64,000 bases of DNA, from assembly GCF_022682495.2 (NCBI RefSeq), contig NC_071397.1, forward strand, positions 32,379,427 to 32,443,426, in the 5' to 3' direction. Position 1 is the stretch's first letter; each line of letters opens with the position of its first letter. The translations under genes and the position numbers were made by a program. Positions 35,563 through 47,035 of the stretch are shown here, piece by piece. Origin of the DNA: Desmodus rotundus (lineage: Eukaryota > Chordata > Mammalia > Chiroptera > Phyllostomidae). Under the pieces are notes generated by a model that was not told the DNA's origin, made no database searches, and saw nothing but the letters and a program-made list of their open reading frames with translations.

Positions 35563-38110
35563 TATTGTTTTTATGTTATATTTTATTGATTATGCTAATA
35601 TAGTTTCCTAATCCTTCTTCTTTTGTTCCCCTATACCCAGCAACCCCTACTCCCTCAGGCAATCCCCACACCATTGTTCATGTCCATGGGTCATGTGTGT
35701 AAGTGCTTTGGCTGCTCCATTTCCTTTACTGTAATTACTGTAATATCCATTTGGCTATTCTATAACTACCTATTTGTAGTTCTTAATCTTCTCACCTCTT
35801 CATCCATCCCCCACCACCACCCTCCAATCTCACAACCATCAAAATGCTCTCTGTATCCTTAATTCTGTTTTTGTTCTTCTTGTTTGCTTAGTTTATTTTT
35901 TAGATTCAATTGTTGATAGATATTTATTTATTGCCACTTTACTATTCATAGTTTTGATCTTCTTTTTCTTAAGTAAGTCTAACATTTCACATAATCATGG
36001 TTTGGTGATGGTGAACTCCTTTACTTTTTTTCTTGTCTGGAAAGCTCTTTATTGCCCTTCAAGTCTAAATGATGGGTTTGCTAAGGTAGAGCAATCTTGG
36101 CTGTAGGTACCTGCTTTTCATGACTTTGAATATTTCTTGCCAATGCCTTCCAGCCTGCTAAATTTCTTTTGAGAAATCAGCTGACAATCTTATGGGAACT
36201 CCCATCTAGGTAACTGTCTCCTTTTCTCTTGCTGCTTTTAATTCTGTCTTTATCTTTAACCTTTGGCATTTAATTATGATGTGTCTTGGAGTGGGTCTCT
36301 TTGCATTGATCTTACTTGGGACTCTGTGCTTCTGGACTTGCATGTCTATTTCCTTCACTAAATTAGGGAAGTTTTCTTTCGTTATTTTTTTTTCAAAAGG
36401 ATTTCCAATTTATTGTTCTTTCTATTCTCCTCTTGGCACTCCTATGATGCAAATGCTGGACCTCTTGAAGTTGTCCCAAAAGCTGATTATACTATCCCTT
36501 TTTTTTGGATTCTTTCTCTTCTTGTTGTTCTGGTTGGTTGTTTTTTGCTTCCTTGTGTTCCAAATCATTGTTCTGGATCTTGGCTTCATCCAGTCTACTG
36601 TTGTTTCCCTGTAAATTGTTCTTCATTTTAATTAGCATATCCTTCATTTCTGACTGGATCTTTTTATGCTGCTGAAGTCCTCACTAAGTTCCTTGAGTAT
36701 CCTATAACCAGTGTTTTGAACTCTGCATCTGATAGATTGCTTATGTCCATTTCATTTAGCTCTTTTTCTGGAGTTTTGACATATTCTCTCATTTGTGCCA
36801 TGTTTCTTTGTCTCCTCATTTTGGCAGTCTCCCTGTGTTTGTTTCTATGTATTAGAGAGAGCTCCTATGACTCCGTGTCTTTGTAGTGTGGCCTAATGTA
36901 GTAGGTGTCCTGTATGGTCCAGTGGCACAGCCCCACATTGCTCAAGCTGTGCACTCAAGGTGCACCTTTTGTGTGGGTTGAGTACACCCTCCTCTTGTAG
37001 TTGAGCTTTGATTGCTGTTGGCAGGTCAATGGGAAGAATTTACCCTGGCCAGACAGCTGCAAGGACAGGCTGTGACCACTGGCCACCAACCTCTGCCCAA
37101 TGTGGGGGATCAGCTATGCAGGGGCAGGGTGGTGGTGCTCCAACATGGTCTGTAGCTGTCCCCTGGGTGCACAGGCTCTGGGGTTTCCTGAGTGGTGCAG
37201 GCCTAGGTAAGCGCCACCTGTGTTTTTCTTGGGACCACCCTACCTCATCTATAAAGCAACCTGAGATGGCTGGCACTTGTTTTAGGCTTGGAGATTCCCA
37301 GGTGAAGCCAAGCTCTGAATCTAAGCTGGCTGCTTCTAGTGCTGGGCCTGGGGGCTCCCTGAGGCCAGCTGTTACTTATTGGAGATAATTTAGGAAGTTG
37401 TGAAGCTTGAGCCAAGACCAGTCATTCATATGGAAAAGCAGCTTGGGTGGGCCCATAAGTTGGATGGAGCAGAGTCTCTGGGCATCTCCAAGGCAGGTAG
37501 GTCAAACAGTGTTAGGCAGGTTGATGGAGTCTCAGATACAGCACCAGTGTGCCAGCTCTGTGAGGGGGCAGGTTCACAAAAGGGACAATGGCTTCTGCTC
37601 ATCTTGCTACCAGGCACTTCAGTTTCTCTTTCTAAACCACTGGTGCCTTTTAAGCTGCTACCCTGGTGCTGTAGGTCAGAGGGAGTGAGTCTTAGTAGGT
37701 GAGTCCATGTGTGTGTTCTTTAAAAGGAACTGCTTGGGGCTCCAGAAGTTTCTTCCACTGACTCAATTCCCACTGGTTTTTAATAGCCTGAAGTTGTGGG
37801 GACTTATCTTCCTGGCACTGGAACCCTGGGCTGGGGTGCCTGGTGTGGGACAGGGACTCTTCACTCCTGAGATATTCCTCCCAAAGTTTACCCACCTCTG
37901 TAGATGTGGGACCAGCCCATTCTGCATCTGTGCTCATCTAATAGTATGGATGTGGTTTCCTTAATTCTGTAGTTGTTTGACTTCCATTCAACTCAATTTC
38001 TGACAATGCTGAGTGATGATTGTTCTATGATTTAGTTGTAATTTTGATGTGGTTTTGCAAGGAGGCGAGCCATGTTTACCTATGCCACCATCTTGATCAG
38101 AAATCTCTCC
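35563..38110 (-). mobile_element. Complete-length HAL1 element
   Basis: On the minus strand: 5' end at about 38107 (AGATTTCTGATCAAGATGG), 5'UTR to 36802, ORF1 remnant 36801-35969, 3'UTR with 'cacatgacccatggacatg', terminus and A/T tail at 35563. No ORF2. The flanks share tggcttttcttt (35551-35562) and tggcttttcctt (38111-38122), a 12 bp duplication with one mismatch. It has the second 5'UTR class. Confidence 0.85.
35969..36801 (-). pseudogene. HAL1 ORF1 remnant
   Basis: The ATG at 36801 follows the conserved 'gaggagacaaagaaac' leader. Recognisable ORF1p C-terminal coding sequence is spread over several frames (GVPIRLSADF-type region near 36190, MLK ending near 35975). It is decayed, with multiple frameshifts. 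Confidence 0.75.
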
Positions 38111-38122
38111 TGGCTTTTCCTT

Positions 38123-39420
38123 GAAAAACGAGGCCCCAGTCTTCAAAAATGTGATGGGAAAGATCTGTATGTTTCTGATTGATGGTGTTACTATAGAGAT
38201 GTTTGACAATATTTAAAGATCCTTTGGGGACAGAAAGTGACACTCATCTGGTTGAAAGATGAAAGGCAGAACTCTCTGTTATTTATAACTCCTGAGGGAC
38301 ATAAGGCTGCCCTGGGAAGTGCCACACAAGGGATGGCACCTGGACATAGGGTAGCAGCAAGTGGGGACTGTTGGCAGTTTGTATGGCAAGCTGGGTGGGG
38401 TTGGTTAGGAGTCCATGGCTCTGGGGCACAGGGGCTGTCTCTAGTGGTTTGGTACTTGGCTCTGGGGCCTTTCATGATAGAACATAGTGGGCCTGGGTGT
38501 GAGAACCTGATAAGAAGAGTGGTTGGGGTGTGGACTCAATTGACTGCTCAAGAAAGTGGAGCTGAATGGCCAGGGCCTCATAACTCTATTCAGATAGCAT
38601 TAAGACAACAACACCCTTTAATACCCTTATGCTTCAAGAGATGACAGGCTTCCCATTTTAAAGTGGTTTAAATATTAGTGTTTATTTAAATAACAGATAC
38701 ACTGAGTACTTAGGTTTTGTACATGCATACATCTAGCTCTTACCAGCACCATATAAATCAGCAATAAAAATCAATGCCTGGACATTGATGGTAACAGCAG
38801 TAAAGACTACCCCACTCCTATATGTTTCTTCCATCCTTTGTTTTGTTTTTTACTTTTCCCAAGTAGCTAGGAATGAAAGTATAGGTGGAAGGCTCTGTGT
38901 GCATGGGTGTCAGGGAAGGTGAGATCATAGTGCTGATGTTGAGTTAAGGATAGAACTCAGGTTTCTCTCAGAATGCCCTTCCTCTGGTGTAATTGTGGGG
39001 ACTGAATTAGCTCTCCAGTTTAGTATTATGGAGAAATTAGTGAAAGGCTAAGAAGTGAGCTACAGGAAAATTAAGTTGCATAGCCATGACTACGTGAAAA
39101 GAAGATGGACTCTTTTCTCCTGTTTCTGGTCCTACTTGGGCCTTTAGATGAGTTTGTTCCTGGGCATGTGTGATGGCTCCGAGCGAGCCTCAGAGGACCT
39201 CTGTGTGTAGATATTGATTTTCAGCAAACATTTAGGATGCTCATTCAGATCCAAGAACTATATTTCAAGTGCCCACATAAGAAGGGAGAGCCCATACAAA
39301 GCAATCAGACAACTGTATTTTCTTGGGCTGTTGTAAAAATGGGAATGGATCTGATGGGGAAGCCCAGAGCTAGTGTGGTTCTGACTGATTTTCATCAATC
39401 CCTATGAAATTTGACTCTAT
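38123..39420. other. No recognised gene
   Basis: A 135-codon plus-strand frame at 38237 and a 94-codon minus frame at 38191 overlap each other. Neither has a recognisable domain. No repeat was named. Confidence 0.4.
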
Positions 39421-39432
39421 AAAGAAAATATT

Positions 39433-39648
39433 GCCCTGACCAGGTGGCTCAATTTGTTGGAACATCGTCCCAAACACTAAAAATGTCGAGGGTTTGATCC
39501 TCAGTTAGGGCATCTACTTAGGTTGCAGATTTGATCCCCAGTCAAGTCTTGTACCAGAAGCAGTTGATTCCTGTTTCTTTGTCACATTGATGTTTCTCTC
39601 TCTCCCTAAAATCAATAAATATATCCTTGGGTAAGGATTAATTAAAAA
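39433..39648 (+). mobile_element. VES-type bat SINE, sense
   Basis: Head 'gccctgaccaggtggctca', B-box region 'ggtttgatcctcag', 'catctacttaggttgcaga', CT-rich block, then 'aaaatcaataaatatat' and 'ccttgggtaaggattaatt' before the A tail. A perfect 12 bp duplication, aaagaaaatatt, lies at 39421-39432 and 39649-39660. Confidence 0.9.
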
Positions 39649-39660
39649 AAAGAAAATATT

Positions 39661-40994
39661 ATGAAAATGTATTAGTCTAAGGGTCCTTAGAGAACCTTAT
39701 CTCTTGAATTCAGGCCCAGTTAAGCTGCCTTACCTGAGACAAGTTTCCTAAGGTCCATATAAAGGAAAGATTAATTGGATGATTCAAGGTTTGATTTCAT
39801 TCTGTTTCTCCAAATGTATTCTCATTTTTGTCCAGGGACTAGATGGCCTTTATTCTGGTAGTGAGGCATTTGGTGACTTCAACTGTTGATTGAGTTATTG
39901 TAGGAAATGGCTTAGGGTACAGCTTCATTCCAAGGTGTACACATAATTTTTGTTAGTGACAATTACATTTTTATGTTCCATTCTTTTGAATCTAGAAATT
40001 TAAACCAGCTTATAAACAAACAGTAAAAACAGCATATTAGGCCTTTTCTCAGGCATAGTTATGAAGCTTTATTGCTGCCTGAGAGTATCTTCAGTATCTC
40101 TAAAAATTGTTCTTTGTACAGATGGACTCTAACAAGTATGATTTATTGTTCCATACTGAAGAAATAGAGAAATTTTGAGTAAAAGGATATACCTCTCACC
40201 CCTAGAAATACTTCCCAGGAACCACTAAAATCTTTGCCTGAAATTCGTAGTGATATTCATTGAGAATCCTTAATCATCTATGATGCTCAGCCAGAACTTC
40301 AGTAGTGGAATTCAAGAGAAGCTAGCAGACAATTTTGCCTACCCTAATTTAAATCCTGGAGCAAGGGGAGAAAAATGTGGAAAAACAGACATTTATTGCT
40401 AAGGAAGCTAGAAGGAAGTTCTGCCCTATTGGAGACTCATTGATAAACTGGCTCTGGGGAGCCAAGGGGTAAACGTGGTATACCCTTTCAGCCTCATCTC
40501 ACAGTGTGACCATGACCGTGGTGACCAGTTCTGGACTGGCTTTGACTGCTTTTTGGCAGATGTATCCTGACATAAGCTCACCCTAGGCCCATGTTCTGAG
40601 CTTCTCTCTTCCTGCCCTACACCTTTGTAGATCCTGAGGTGGGGGGACCAATAGGAACCATCTTGCACTCAGGAATACACAGGTATCAGAAAGTGGGAGA
40701 GAGTTCACACTCGGCATGGCAACCCTTGACCAATGGGGTACAGGAGTCTAGAGGTTAATAGTTCCCCCTTCCATCCTGAGACATACCCAAAAGGCTTCTC
40801 AGAAAGTCTGTGGATTGAAAACCAATCTTTGTATTGATTCTCCCATCTTCCACATGTACTCTCCTGTCTTCCCTCATTCTTGCTTAGTAAGATCACATTC
40901 CTGAATAAATCTTGCCTACCTCTCTTCAGAGTGTGCTTTCAGAGGATTTCAGGGAGACATTATTGAAAAATTCCATAAATCAATGCTGAATGAC
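39661..40994. other. No recognised gene
   Basis: Minus-strand frames at 40426 (80 codons) and 40705 (63 codons) have no domain. The section ending 'cctgaataaatcttgcc' near 40915 could be part of an old LTR, but this is not supported further. Confidence 0.35.
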
Positions 40995-41245
40995 AATTAG
41001 CCCAGTAGAAAAATGGGCAAAGGATATGGGCTGGCAGTTTAACAAAAGGAAAAAATATAAAACTTTTGTTTTAATAAAGTTTTGATACAAAATTTGACCT
41101 TGTCAGCATGGCAAATTAAAACAAAATTGATAACATTGTTATAGTCAATGTATTAGGAAACAGTTTCAAACTTAGTGGTGGTGGCACCTGATTAGAGGTT
41201 AATTTGCTAATATCATTTTGGAAGGCAATTCTCCACAAATATTCT
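40995..41245 (+). repeat. Old L1 ORF2 3' fragment
   Basis: 'agtagaaaaatgggcaaagg' with 'ggcagtttaacaaaaggaaa' and later 'attttggaaggcaattctc' keep the order of the old L1 ORF2 3' region. Heavily diverged. Confidence 0.5.
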
Positions 41246-42565
41246 CACATTTCTGCATGATCTGAGCTTTCTGAGCAAAGGATGAGTTTGAATAGCAAAA
41301 GGAAGTGGAAGTTGTAAATCGCTCCAGAGATATGTGGGAACTTATCTTTCCTGGAAAGACATTTGCTTATCTTCCAAGGTAATAAGTTTTCTGTTTCTTT
41401 TTCTCTGCAGGGGGACGTAAGGGCAGATATGTCAGCCACTTTACATAAACTATGAGTTTCGTAATTTCAAGTACCCTCTCCTGTGGCACAAACCCTGTTG
41501 CATGTATAGGTGAACTTCTGGTCCCCGTTGTGTCACCCTGTGGAGAATTGGGGCATGGGGAACCAGTGCAAGATGCTGCTCTGGCTGCTGTCTTTTGCTC
41601 TGAGTTATACATGGTCTATTCTCTGATCCAGAGGTCTGGTGTTTCTGTTAGCAAATGCACATGCAACCATGACCGGCTAACTTGTAATCTTGTAAGTAGG
41701 GTAAAATATCTGTTCTTTTGCGGTTTGGACTTAGCATATCTCTCAAAACTAAAGGTGAACATAACCTTTGGATTTAGTTTTAAACCTCTAGAAACTTGTG
41801 TTATGTGAGGATACAGGGGCGCATATGTTGGGTGCCTGCCCGGCATCCATTCCTCCCTTTGCAACAGCACACAGCTTCTTTTGGAGGAAGTACCACCAAA
41901 ACAGCACACTGCTTCTTTTTGAAGGCAGTACCCACCTCTACTGCACAGCAGCTGTGCATTTTTGGGAGGGGGTGGAGGAGGTGAGTTGAGCTCATCCCAC
42001 TTTCCAGAGCAAGTCATCACAGGCCTAAGCAAATTTGCTTAATATGGCACAGCTGCCATGATGGCCAGTAACCAGTCCTTCGACTATCAGTTCCTGTTAT
42101 TGCTTAAGGTTAATTGGGACAAGAGTGAAATAAGTGAAGGACATCTGTGCTAAGGTAGGAAGAAGAGAGAATCTCTTTCTCTCAGTGGCCTGGGAGAATA
42201 GGCCTGGGATTACTACAGCTATTGTAAACATTGAGAGAAATGAGAAATTTGGCTAAGGATTAATGCTTAATAGAAAACTGTGAAAGATTTAGAGAAAAAT
42301 GGAGCCCGTACCCTGATTAAACCATGCCTGAACTCCCTGTGAATTTTCAAGTTATATGAGTAACTAAAATTCTTTATTACTTATGTCAGTTGGTTTGAAT
42401 TTTCTAGTGTGTAATGAAAACCTTTCTCTCTGATAAAGGGGGTGAGAGAGAGGAAGGGACTGAGGAGGCCAGTACTGAGCATATCTCTCAATAGATTCTC
42501 TATCACTCCAGCTGTCTGAAATTCCTACCCCCAGAGATGTTTCCCTGTGTTTAGCTATTAATCTG
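41246..42565. other. No recognised gene; short tandem duplication
   Basis: A 37 bp-period imperfect duplication lies at 41864-41937 (acagcacacagcttctttt, then acagcacactgcttctttt). Overlapping frames of 118 and 138 codons on opposite strands (41452, 41616) show no family motif. 41400-41830 may be an unassigned old LTR. Confidence 0.35.
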
Positions 42566-43002
42566 GACCTGTACCATCTAAATAGTACTTTCTGCTACAA
42601 TGGAAATTTCCTATATTTGTGCTGCCCCATATGGTAGCCATTAGGTATATGTGAATACTGAGTACTTGAAATATTGTTAGTGAGACTGAGAAAGCGAATT
42701 TTTTTTAAAAAATATTTTATTTATTTATTTATCTTTAGAGAGAGGGAGGGAAAAAGAGAGGGAGAGAAACATTGATCAGCTGCCTCTTGCATGAGCCCTG
42801 CCTGGGAACTGAACCTGCAACCTAGGCATGCACCCTGACCAGGAATCAAACCGGCGACCTTTTGCTTTGCAGGATCACACCCAGCCAACAGATCCACACC
42901 GGTCAGGGCAAGAAAGCAAATCTTATATTTCACTTAATTTTAATTAATTTAAATCTAAATAGCTGCATGTAGTTAGTAGCTACCACATTGTACAGTACAA
43001 AT
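42566..43002. mobile_element. hAT/Charlie-type non-autonomous element, split by a SINE
   Basis: 'tggaaatttcctatatttgtg', 'ccatatggtagccattagg' and 'tgagtacttgaaat' lie left of the SINE. 'ttaattttaattaatttaaat' and 'gttagtagctaccacattgt' lie right of it. This follows a common mammalian hAT-type MER element whose two halves carry complementary 'tggtagcca / tggctacca' motifs. The VES SINE at 42703 splits it. Confidence 0.65.
42703..42910 (-). mobile_element. VES-type bat SINE
   Basis: Antisense VES inside the hAT-type element, with tail, GA-rich block, 'ctgcaacctaggcatgcacc', a B-box-like 'ggaatcaaacc', and a head ending 'ccacaccggtcagggc'. Duplication agaaagcgaatttt (42689-42702) and agaaagcaaatctt (42911-42924). 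Confidence 0.9.
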
Positions 43003-43524
43003 TTAGATTGCCCTGTTAAAAAGTGAAGTACTTAGAAGACTAATAAGCTGGTCTTGTCAAATTATAACATGATTTATTAAAAGCTTTGGAAAGCTTAAAC
43101 TTGGTCCTGGAAAACAGGATGTGTGGTATATTTGATAATTTGATTTTTATTTGTTTTAGGGATGGGTCATGTAGGAGAGACCCAGAGTAGGCAAACACTT
43201 TTACCTTTTCTACCAGTTGGAAATCTTACCTTTCAAGGGTCTACTAGTTTGGGAAAGTATTTTAAAAAGGGAAAATAGCTGCCAATTTTTCTTGATATAG
43301 GCAATGTACTGTTTTATAGTTTAGTTTCATATCAATGAGAATATAAACAAAAGCAGTATAAATAAATATATCAGAAATTCCTTACAAATGAGGTAAATGA
43401 TGTGTTCCAGATGTGTGGATTTTGAAAACAGACTATATTACATCAATGAAATGCTAATCAAGAAATAAAAAAGTCCTATCATGTTTCTTCTCTCCTCTTT
43501 TTCTTCCTTCGTTCCCCTCCCTAT
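43003..43524. other. No recognised feature
   Basis: AT-rich sequence with no signature. Confidence 0.4.
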
Positions 43525-43918
43525 TTGTGTTAATCTGCTAGGGCTGCCATAGCACACCACCGTAGACTGGGTGGGTTAAACAGCAGAAATTTACAGTAAT
43601 TTCTTACAGTTGTGGAGGCTAGAACTCCCAAATATGGTGTCCCTGGGTTTGGTTTCTCCTGAGACCTCTCTCTTTGGCTTGCAGATGACCACCTCTTGCT
43701 GTGTCCTCTCATGGCCTTTCCCCTGCACATGCCCATCCCTGCAGTCTCTTCCTCTTCTTATAAGGATGTAGGTTCTATTGGATTAGAGCCCCATCCTTTT
43801 GATTCATTTGACCATAATTACCTCTTTAAAAGTCTTGTCTCCAGTACAGTTATATTGGGGGTTGGTGCTCCAACATATGAATTTGGGGTGAACAAAATTC
43901 AGTCCACAAAACCATTTT
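43525..43918 (-). mobile_element. MaLR solo LTR
   Basis: Antisense MaLR LTR: 'ctgctagggctgccatagca', 'agactgggtgggttaaacag', 'cttcttataaggatgtagg', 'caacatatgaatttggggtg'. No internal retroviral sequence adjoins it. Confidence 0.85.
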
Positions 43919-43934
43919 CCTTCCTTCCTTCCAC

Positions 43935-44090
43935 AGAGGTGAGTCAAGGACATATATTGTGAAAGGCACTGAGGTCACAATAAAAAGATGGAAGATATGG
44001 TCAGTGTCTTAATAGAGCTCCAGGCTCTCTCTGTGGAGGGAGACACTTAACAGGCAACCTAATTAAAAAGGTAATATGAATTATCATGGG
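43935..44090 (-). repeat. L2 3' fragment
   Basis: 'gtgaaaggcactgaggtcac' then 'aatagagctccaggctctct' follows antisense L2. Confidence 0.45.
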
Positions 44091-44250
44091 TGAAGTTATT
44101 GCAGGGAGTTGTTCCAGGAGAGAGCGCAAGGGAGGGAGGAAGAGAGAGGCCATGCCAGTCATCTCATGTCTTGCATGATCCTATGTTAGTTACTTGGTGC
44201 TATTTCCCCTTTCACTTCTCTCTTCTCTATTGAGGTAATGAAATCCTGGA

Positions 44251-44656
44251 TTGTTCTTAACTTCAATGTCTCTGGTTATATTTTGTTTCCTTTTTTCTTC
44301 TATTTATTATGTTCCAGTTAAAGGTGAGATCATATGGTATTTGTCCCTCACCGTCTGACTTATTTCACTTAGCATAATGCTCTCCAGTTCCATCCATGCT
44401 GTTGCAAAGGGTATAAGCTCCTTCTTTCTCTCTGCTGCATAGAATTCCATTGTGTAAATATAACAATGGTCAGGGGGAGTGGGGAGGGGACAGTGAGGAG
44501 AGGGGATTACAGGAACTACTATAAAGGACACATGGACACAATCAAGGGGGAGGGTGGAGGTCGGGGAGGGAGGTGGGTTCAGCTGGGGTGGGGTTGAGGG
44601 ATGGGGAGAAAAGGCACACAACTGTAATTGAATAACAATAAAAAATTAAAAAAAGA
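44251..44656 (+). mobile_element. Twin-primed (5'-inverted) L1 insertion
   Basis: The left part (44251 to about 44462) is antisense L1: the start of the 3'UTR and the ORF2 end. The right part (about 44463-44656) is sense 3'UTR with 'caactgtaattgaataac' and an A-rich tail. Direct repeats of 11 bp, gaaatcctgga, lie at 44240-44250 and 44657-44667 and enclose both parts, so this is one event with a 5' inversion. Confidence 0.85.
44307..44465 (-). pseudogene. L1 ORF2 C-terminal remnant (inverted part)
   Basis: The minus-strand frame encodes MEFYAAERKKELIPF, TAWMELESIMLSEISQ and DKYHMI before the stop at 44307, parallel to the copy at 26727. Confidence 0.8.
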
Positions 44657-44667
44657 GAAATCCTGGA

Positions 44668-45719
44668 AAGCACATTGTCCAAGCTCCCTGTTAGCAAGGT
44701 TCTTGTTAAATTTTGTCAATGAGAGGTACTTACATTAGACTTGTGAGTCAGGGAGAAGCAAAGACACTATTTGAATGAGGAAGTAATAGGTATCTTGAAA
44801 TTTTGTGTCCTGAAAATTATCCCCTTCATTGCGTAAGCAGTTGAGATTATCAGGCTGTCTCCCTGCCGTTCCTATATTTCCCATATCTTCCAACAGTTTT
44901 TTAAGTCTCTAATTCACAGAATTAAGTCACTTACAACTCAAAACTCTAAAATGATTCTTTTTTTTTTTTAATCAAGGCCAGAATTATGGTATAGCCATCA
45001 AGCCGAGCATTTCATGTCAGTTACTAGAACTTAGTTCTACTAGTTCTCTGAGATACTTTCAGAATTAGCTCCACTATTCCCCACACCTATGTTTGCCTCA
45101 GTTACACCCACAGTTCCAAACATCCTTCTCAAATGTTATAACCCAGACTTTCCACTGTACTGTAGTTATCAGTAAATGAATCCAATCTCTTTTCCTTTCA
45201 TTTTCTTATACCTGTGTGTATACCTTCTGGAACTCTCCATATGTGTTCAGCAACCCCCACTGCATCCTCAACATTTTCTCTGAATGTTGTCTATACCTCC
45301 TCACTAAATTAAAATCTTGCTGTCCTTGAGGAAATTGCTTTCCCTTGGCTGTGTATCTCAGGGCCAGGAAGTGGGGAAGTATTTTCCTTGCTTTCTTATG
45401 GTGATTTCCAAATCATTTCTCCTGGCTTCTTTGAAGTAACTACTATCTGCTGATGCCATACCCACTTTCTCTGTGCTGATCTGCAATTATAATCACTTGG
45501 TTGCCTGAACCACTAAAATCTCTCCTCTTTTTTGTAATATTTTGTCTGCAATGTTCCCATTCGGGGTTCTTTAAAATTCATTATATGTAAAACACTCACG
45601 AAAGTGGGTATAGTAGGTTCTCAATGAATATTGTTGTCATTGTTATCATCCTAATTTTTTCCCTAGTTGCTCCTGAACAAGTAAACATTGCTGGAAATAA
45701 AATCACACAATAGGAATTA
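44668..45719. other. No recognised gene
   Basis: Unique-looking sequence. A weak sense L2/MIR end is at 45595-45640 ('agtaggttctcaatgaatat'). Confidence 0.4.
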
Positions 45720-46535
45720 TTGCTTTCTCTTTTAATTCTTGATTACAGCCCTCAAACTGGCCCTCAACTCTGCCCAGCAATCAATATTGTCCTTTATTAA
45801 GCTTGTTTTTCCACTCAAGGAGATGACTTATTACACTTTCTTCTTTTTCCCTATATGCCATACCCTTTCACTCTCTCGGTTGATGATCTCAGCTCACACT
45901 TAATTGAGGCAATGTAGATTAATTTGGAAACTCTCTGATCTTCCCTCTACCAAATCGTTGTTTTTTTTTAGTGCATCCCCACCTATTTCTCTTTCTTCCT
46001 TCCTATTTTTAGGAAGGAAGTGGTCCTCCTTTTATCACAGCCAATCCTTCTACTTGTTCTTGGCATCCCTTTTCCCATTCTCTTATGATCCCTTTCCTCT
46101 TATTATCCACTCTCCCAAAAAAGGTTTAATAACTAACAACTCCCCACAAATACCCTTTTTCTGTTCCCATTGATGGCAAAGCTTCTAAATTCGGATTCTG
46201 CAGTTAATGTTCCCACTTCCTGATCTCTCATTCATTTTTAACTCTTTCCAATCTCACACCTCTTCAGAGGATTCCTGACAAAGTCAACATCTCCATATAG
46301 CCAAATTCAGTGACCCCTGCTTAGTCCTCATGTTTCTCAGCCTCACAGTAGCATTCAATACAGCTGAACTATTGTCTTCCTCTTGAGGCATTTTCCTATA
46401 TTACCTTAAATGACCCCAGAGCTTCTTGGTTTCAATCAAAATTCAGATCTTTTTACCTAACCTGGGACATGTTTCTTGGCTACACAGTCAGACCTTATTA
46501 CATTCTTACATCATACCTGAAAGCCCTGAGTCTGT
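45720..46535 (+). repeat. L2 ORF-region fragment, left part
   Basis: 'gcctcacagtagcattcaat' and 'acagctgaactattgtcttcc' correspond to the L2 segment encoding the reverse-transcriptase region. It continues after the MIR at 46791. An 89-codon frame at 45904 is repeat-derived or chance. A hairpin with 11 bp arms lies at 45995-46020. Confidence 0.5.
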
Positions 46536-46790
46536 GAATACTAGTATGAGGTGGAGGATAAGAGCATGAGCGGAAGAGCCATACTGTCTTCACACACATC
46601 TGGCTCTCCCACTTGCTAGCTGTGTGACCTTGGGCAGATTACTTCACTTCTTTGTATCTCAGTTTATTCATCTATATAATGAGGATAACAGGACTTTAGT
46701 CATAGGGTTATTGGGAGGATTGTATTAACAATGTATGACTTCACAATATTAAACACTCAATAAATATTAGCTGCTATTATTAGATGTTCA
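46536..46790 (+). repeat. MIR SINE inserted in L2
   Basis: Well preserved MIR: 'cttgctagctgtgtgacctt', 'gggcagattacttcacttc', 'tgaggataacaggacttta', 'cactcaataaatattagctg'. Confidence 0.85.
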
Positions 46791-47035
46791 AAACTCTCAG
46801 ATTTATATCTCCTGCATAGACTTCTCACCTAAAGTTTGAGTTCATGTGCAGCTGCCCATTTAAGAATTCTACTTGGATGACTAGTAGCGTCTCCAAGTTA
46901 ACATGCTCAAAACAGAATTAAAAAGTACTTGGGTCTCAAAGTTAACATGTTCAAAACAAAGTTCAGAATTCTTGATTAACCCCTAAACTTGTTCCTCTTC
47001 TCATTTGTCTCTCTCTCTCTCTCTCACTACATGGC
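46791..47035 (+). repeat. L2 ORF-region fragment, right part
   Basis: 'cagatttatatctcctgcat' and 'aagttaacatgctcaaaaca' continue the L2 order. A partial internal duplication repeats 'aagttaacatgctcaaaac' as 'aagttaacatgttcaaaac' about 44 bp later. A (TC)n run closes the block. Confidence 0.6.

Noticed and set aside
37008..37964. Several 80-126 codon plus-strand frames taken as genes
   Set aside because: They are antisense to a HAL1 5'UTR and ORF1 start region. Kept only as part of the antisense-frame finding.
38237..38644. 135-codon plus-strand open frame as a gene
   Set aside because: No recognised domain, no credible exon or promoter context, and an overlapping antisense frame. Consistent with chance in a GC-richer patch.
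41616..42032. 138-codon minus-strand frame
   Set aside because: It overlaps a 118-codon frame on the other strand, lacks motifs, and covers a short tandem duplication.
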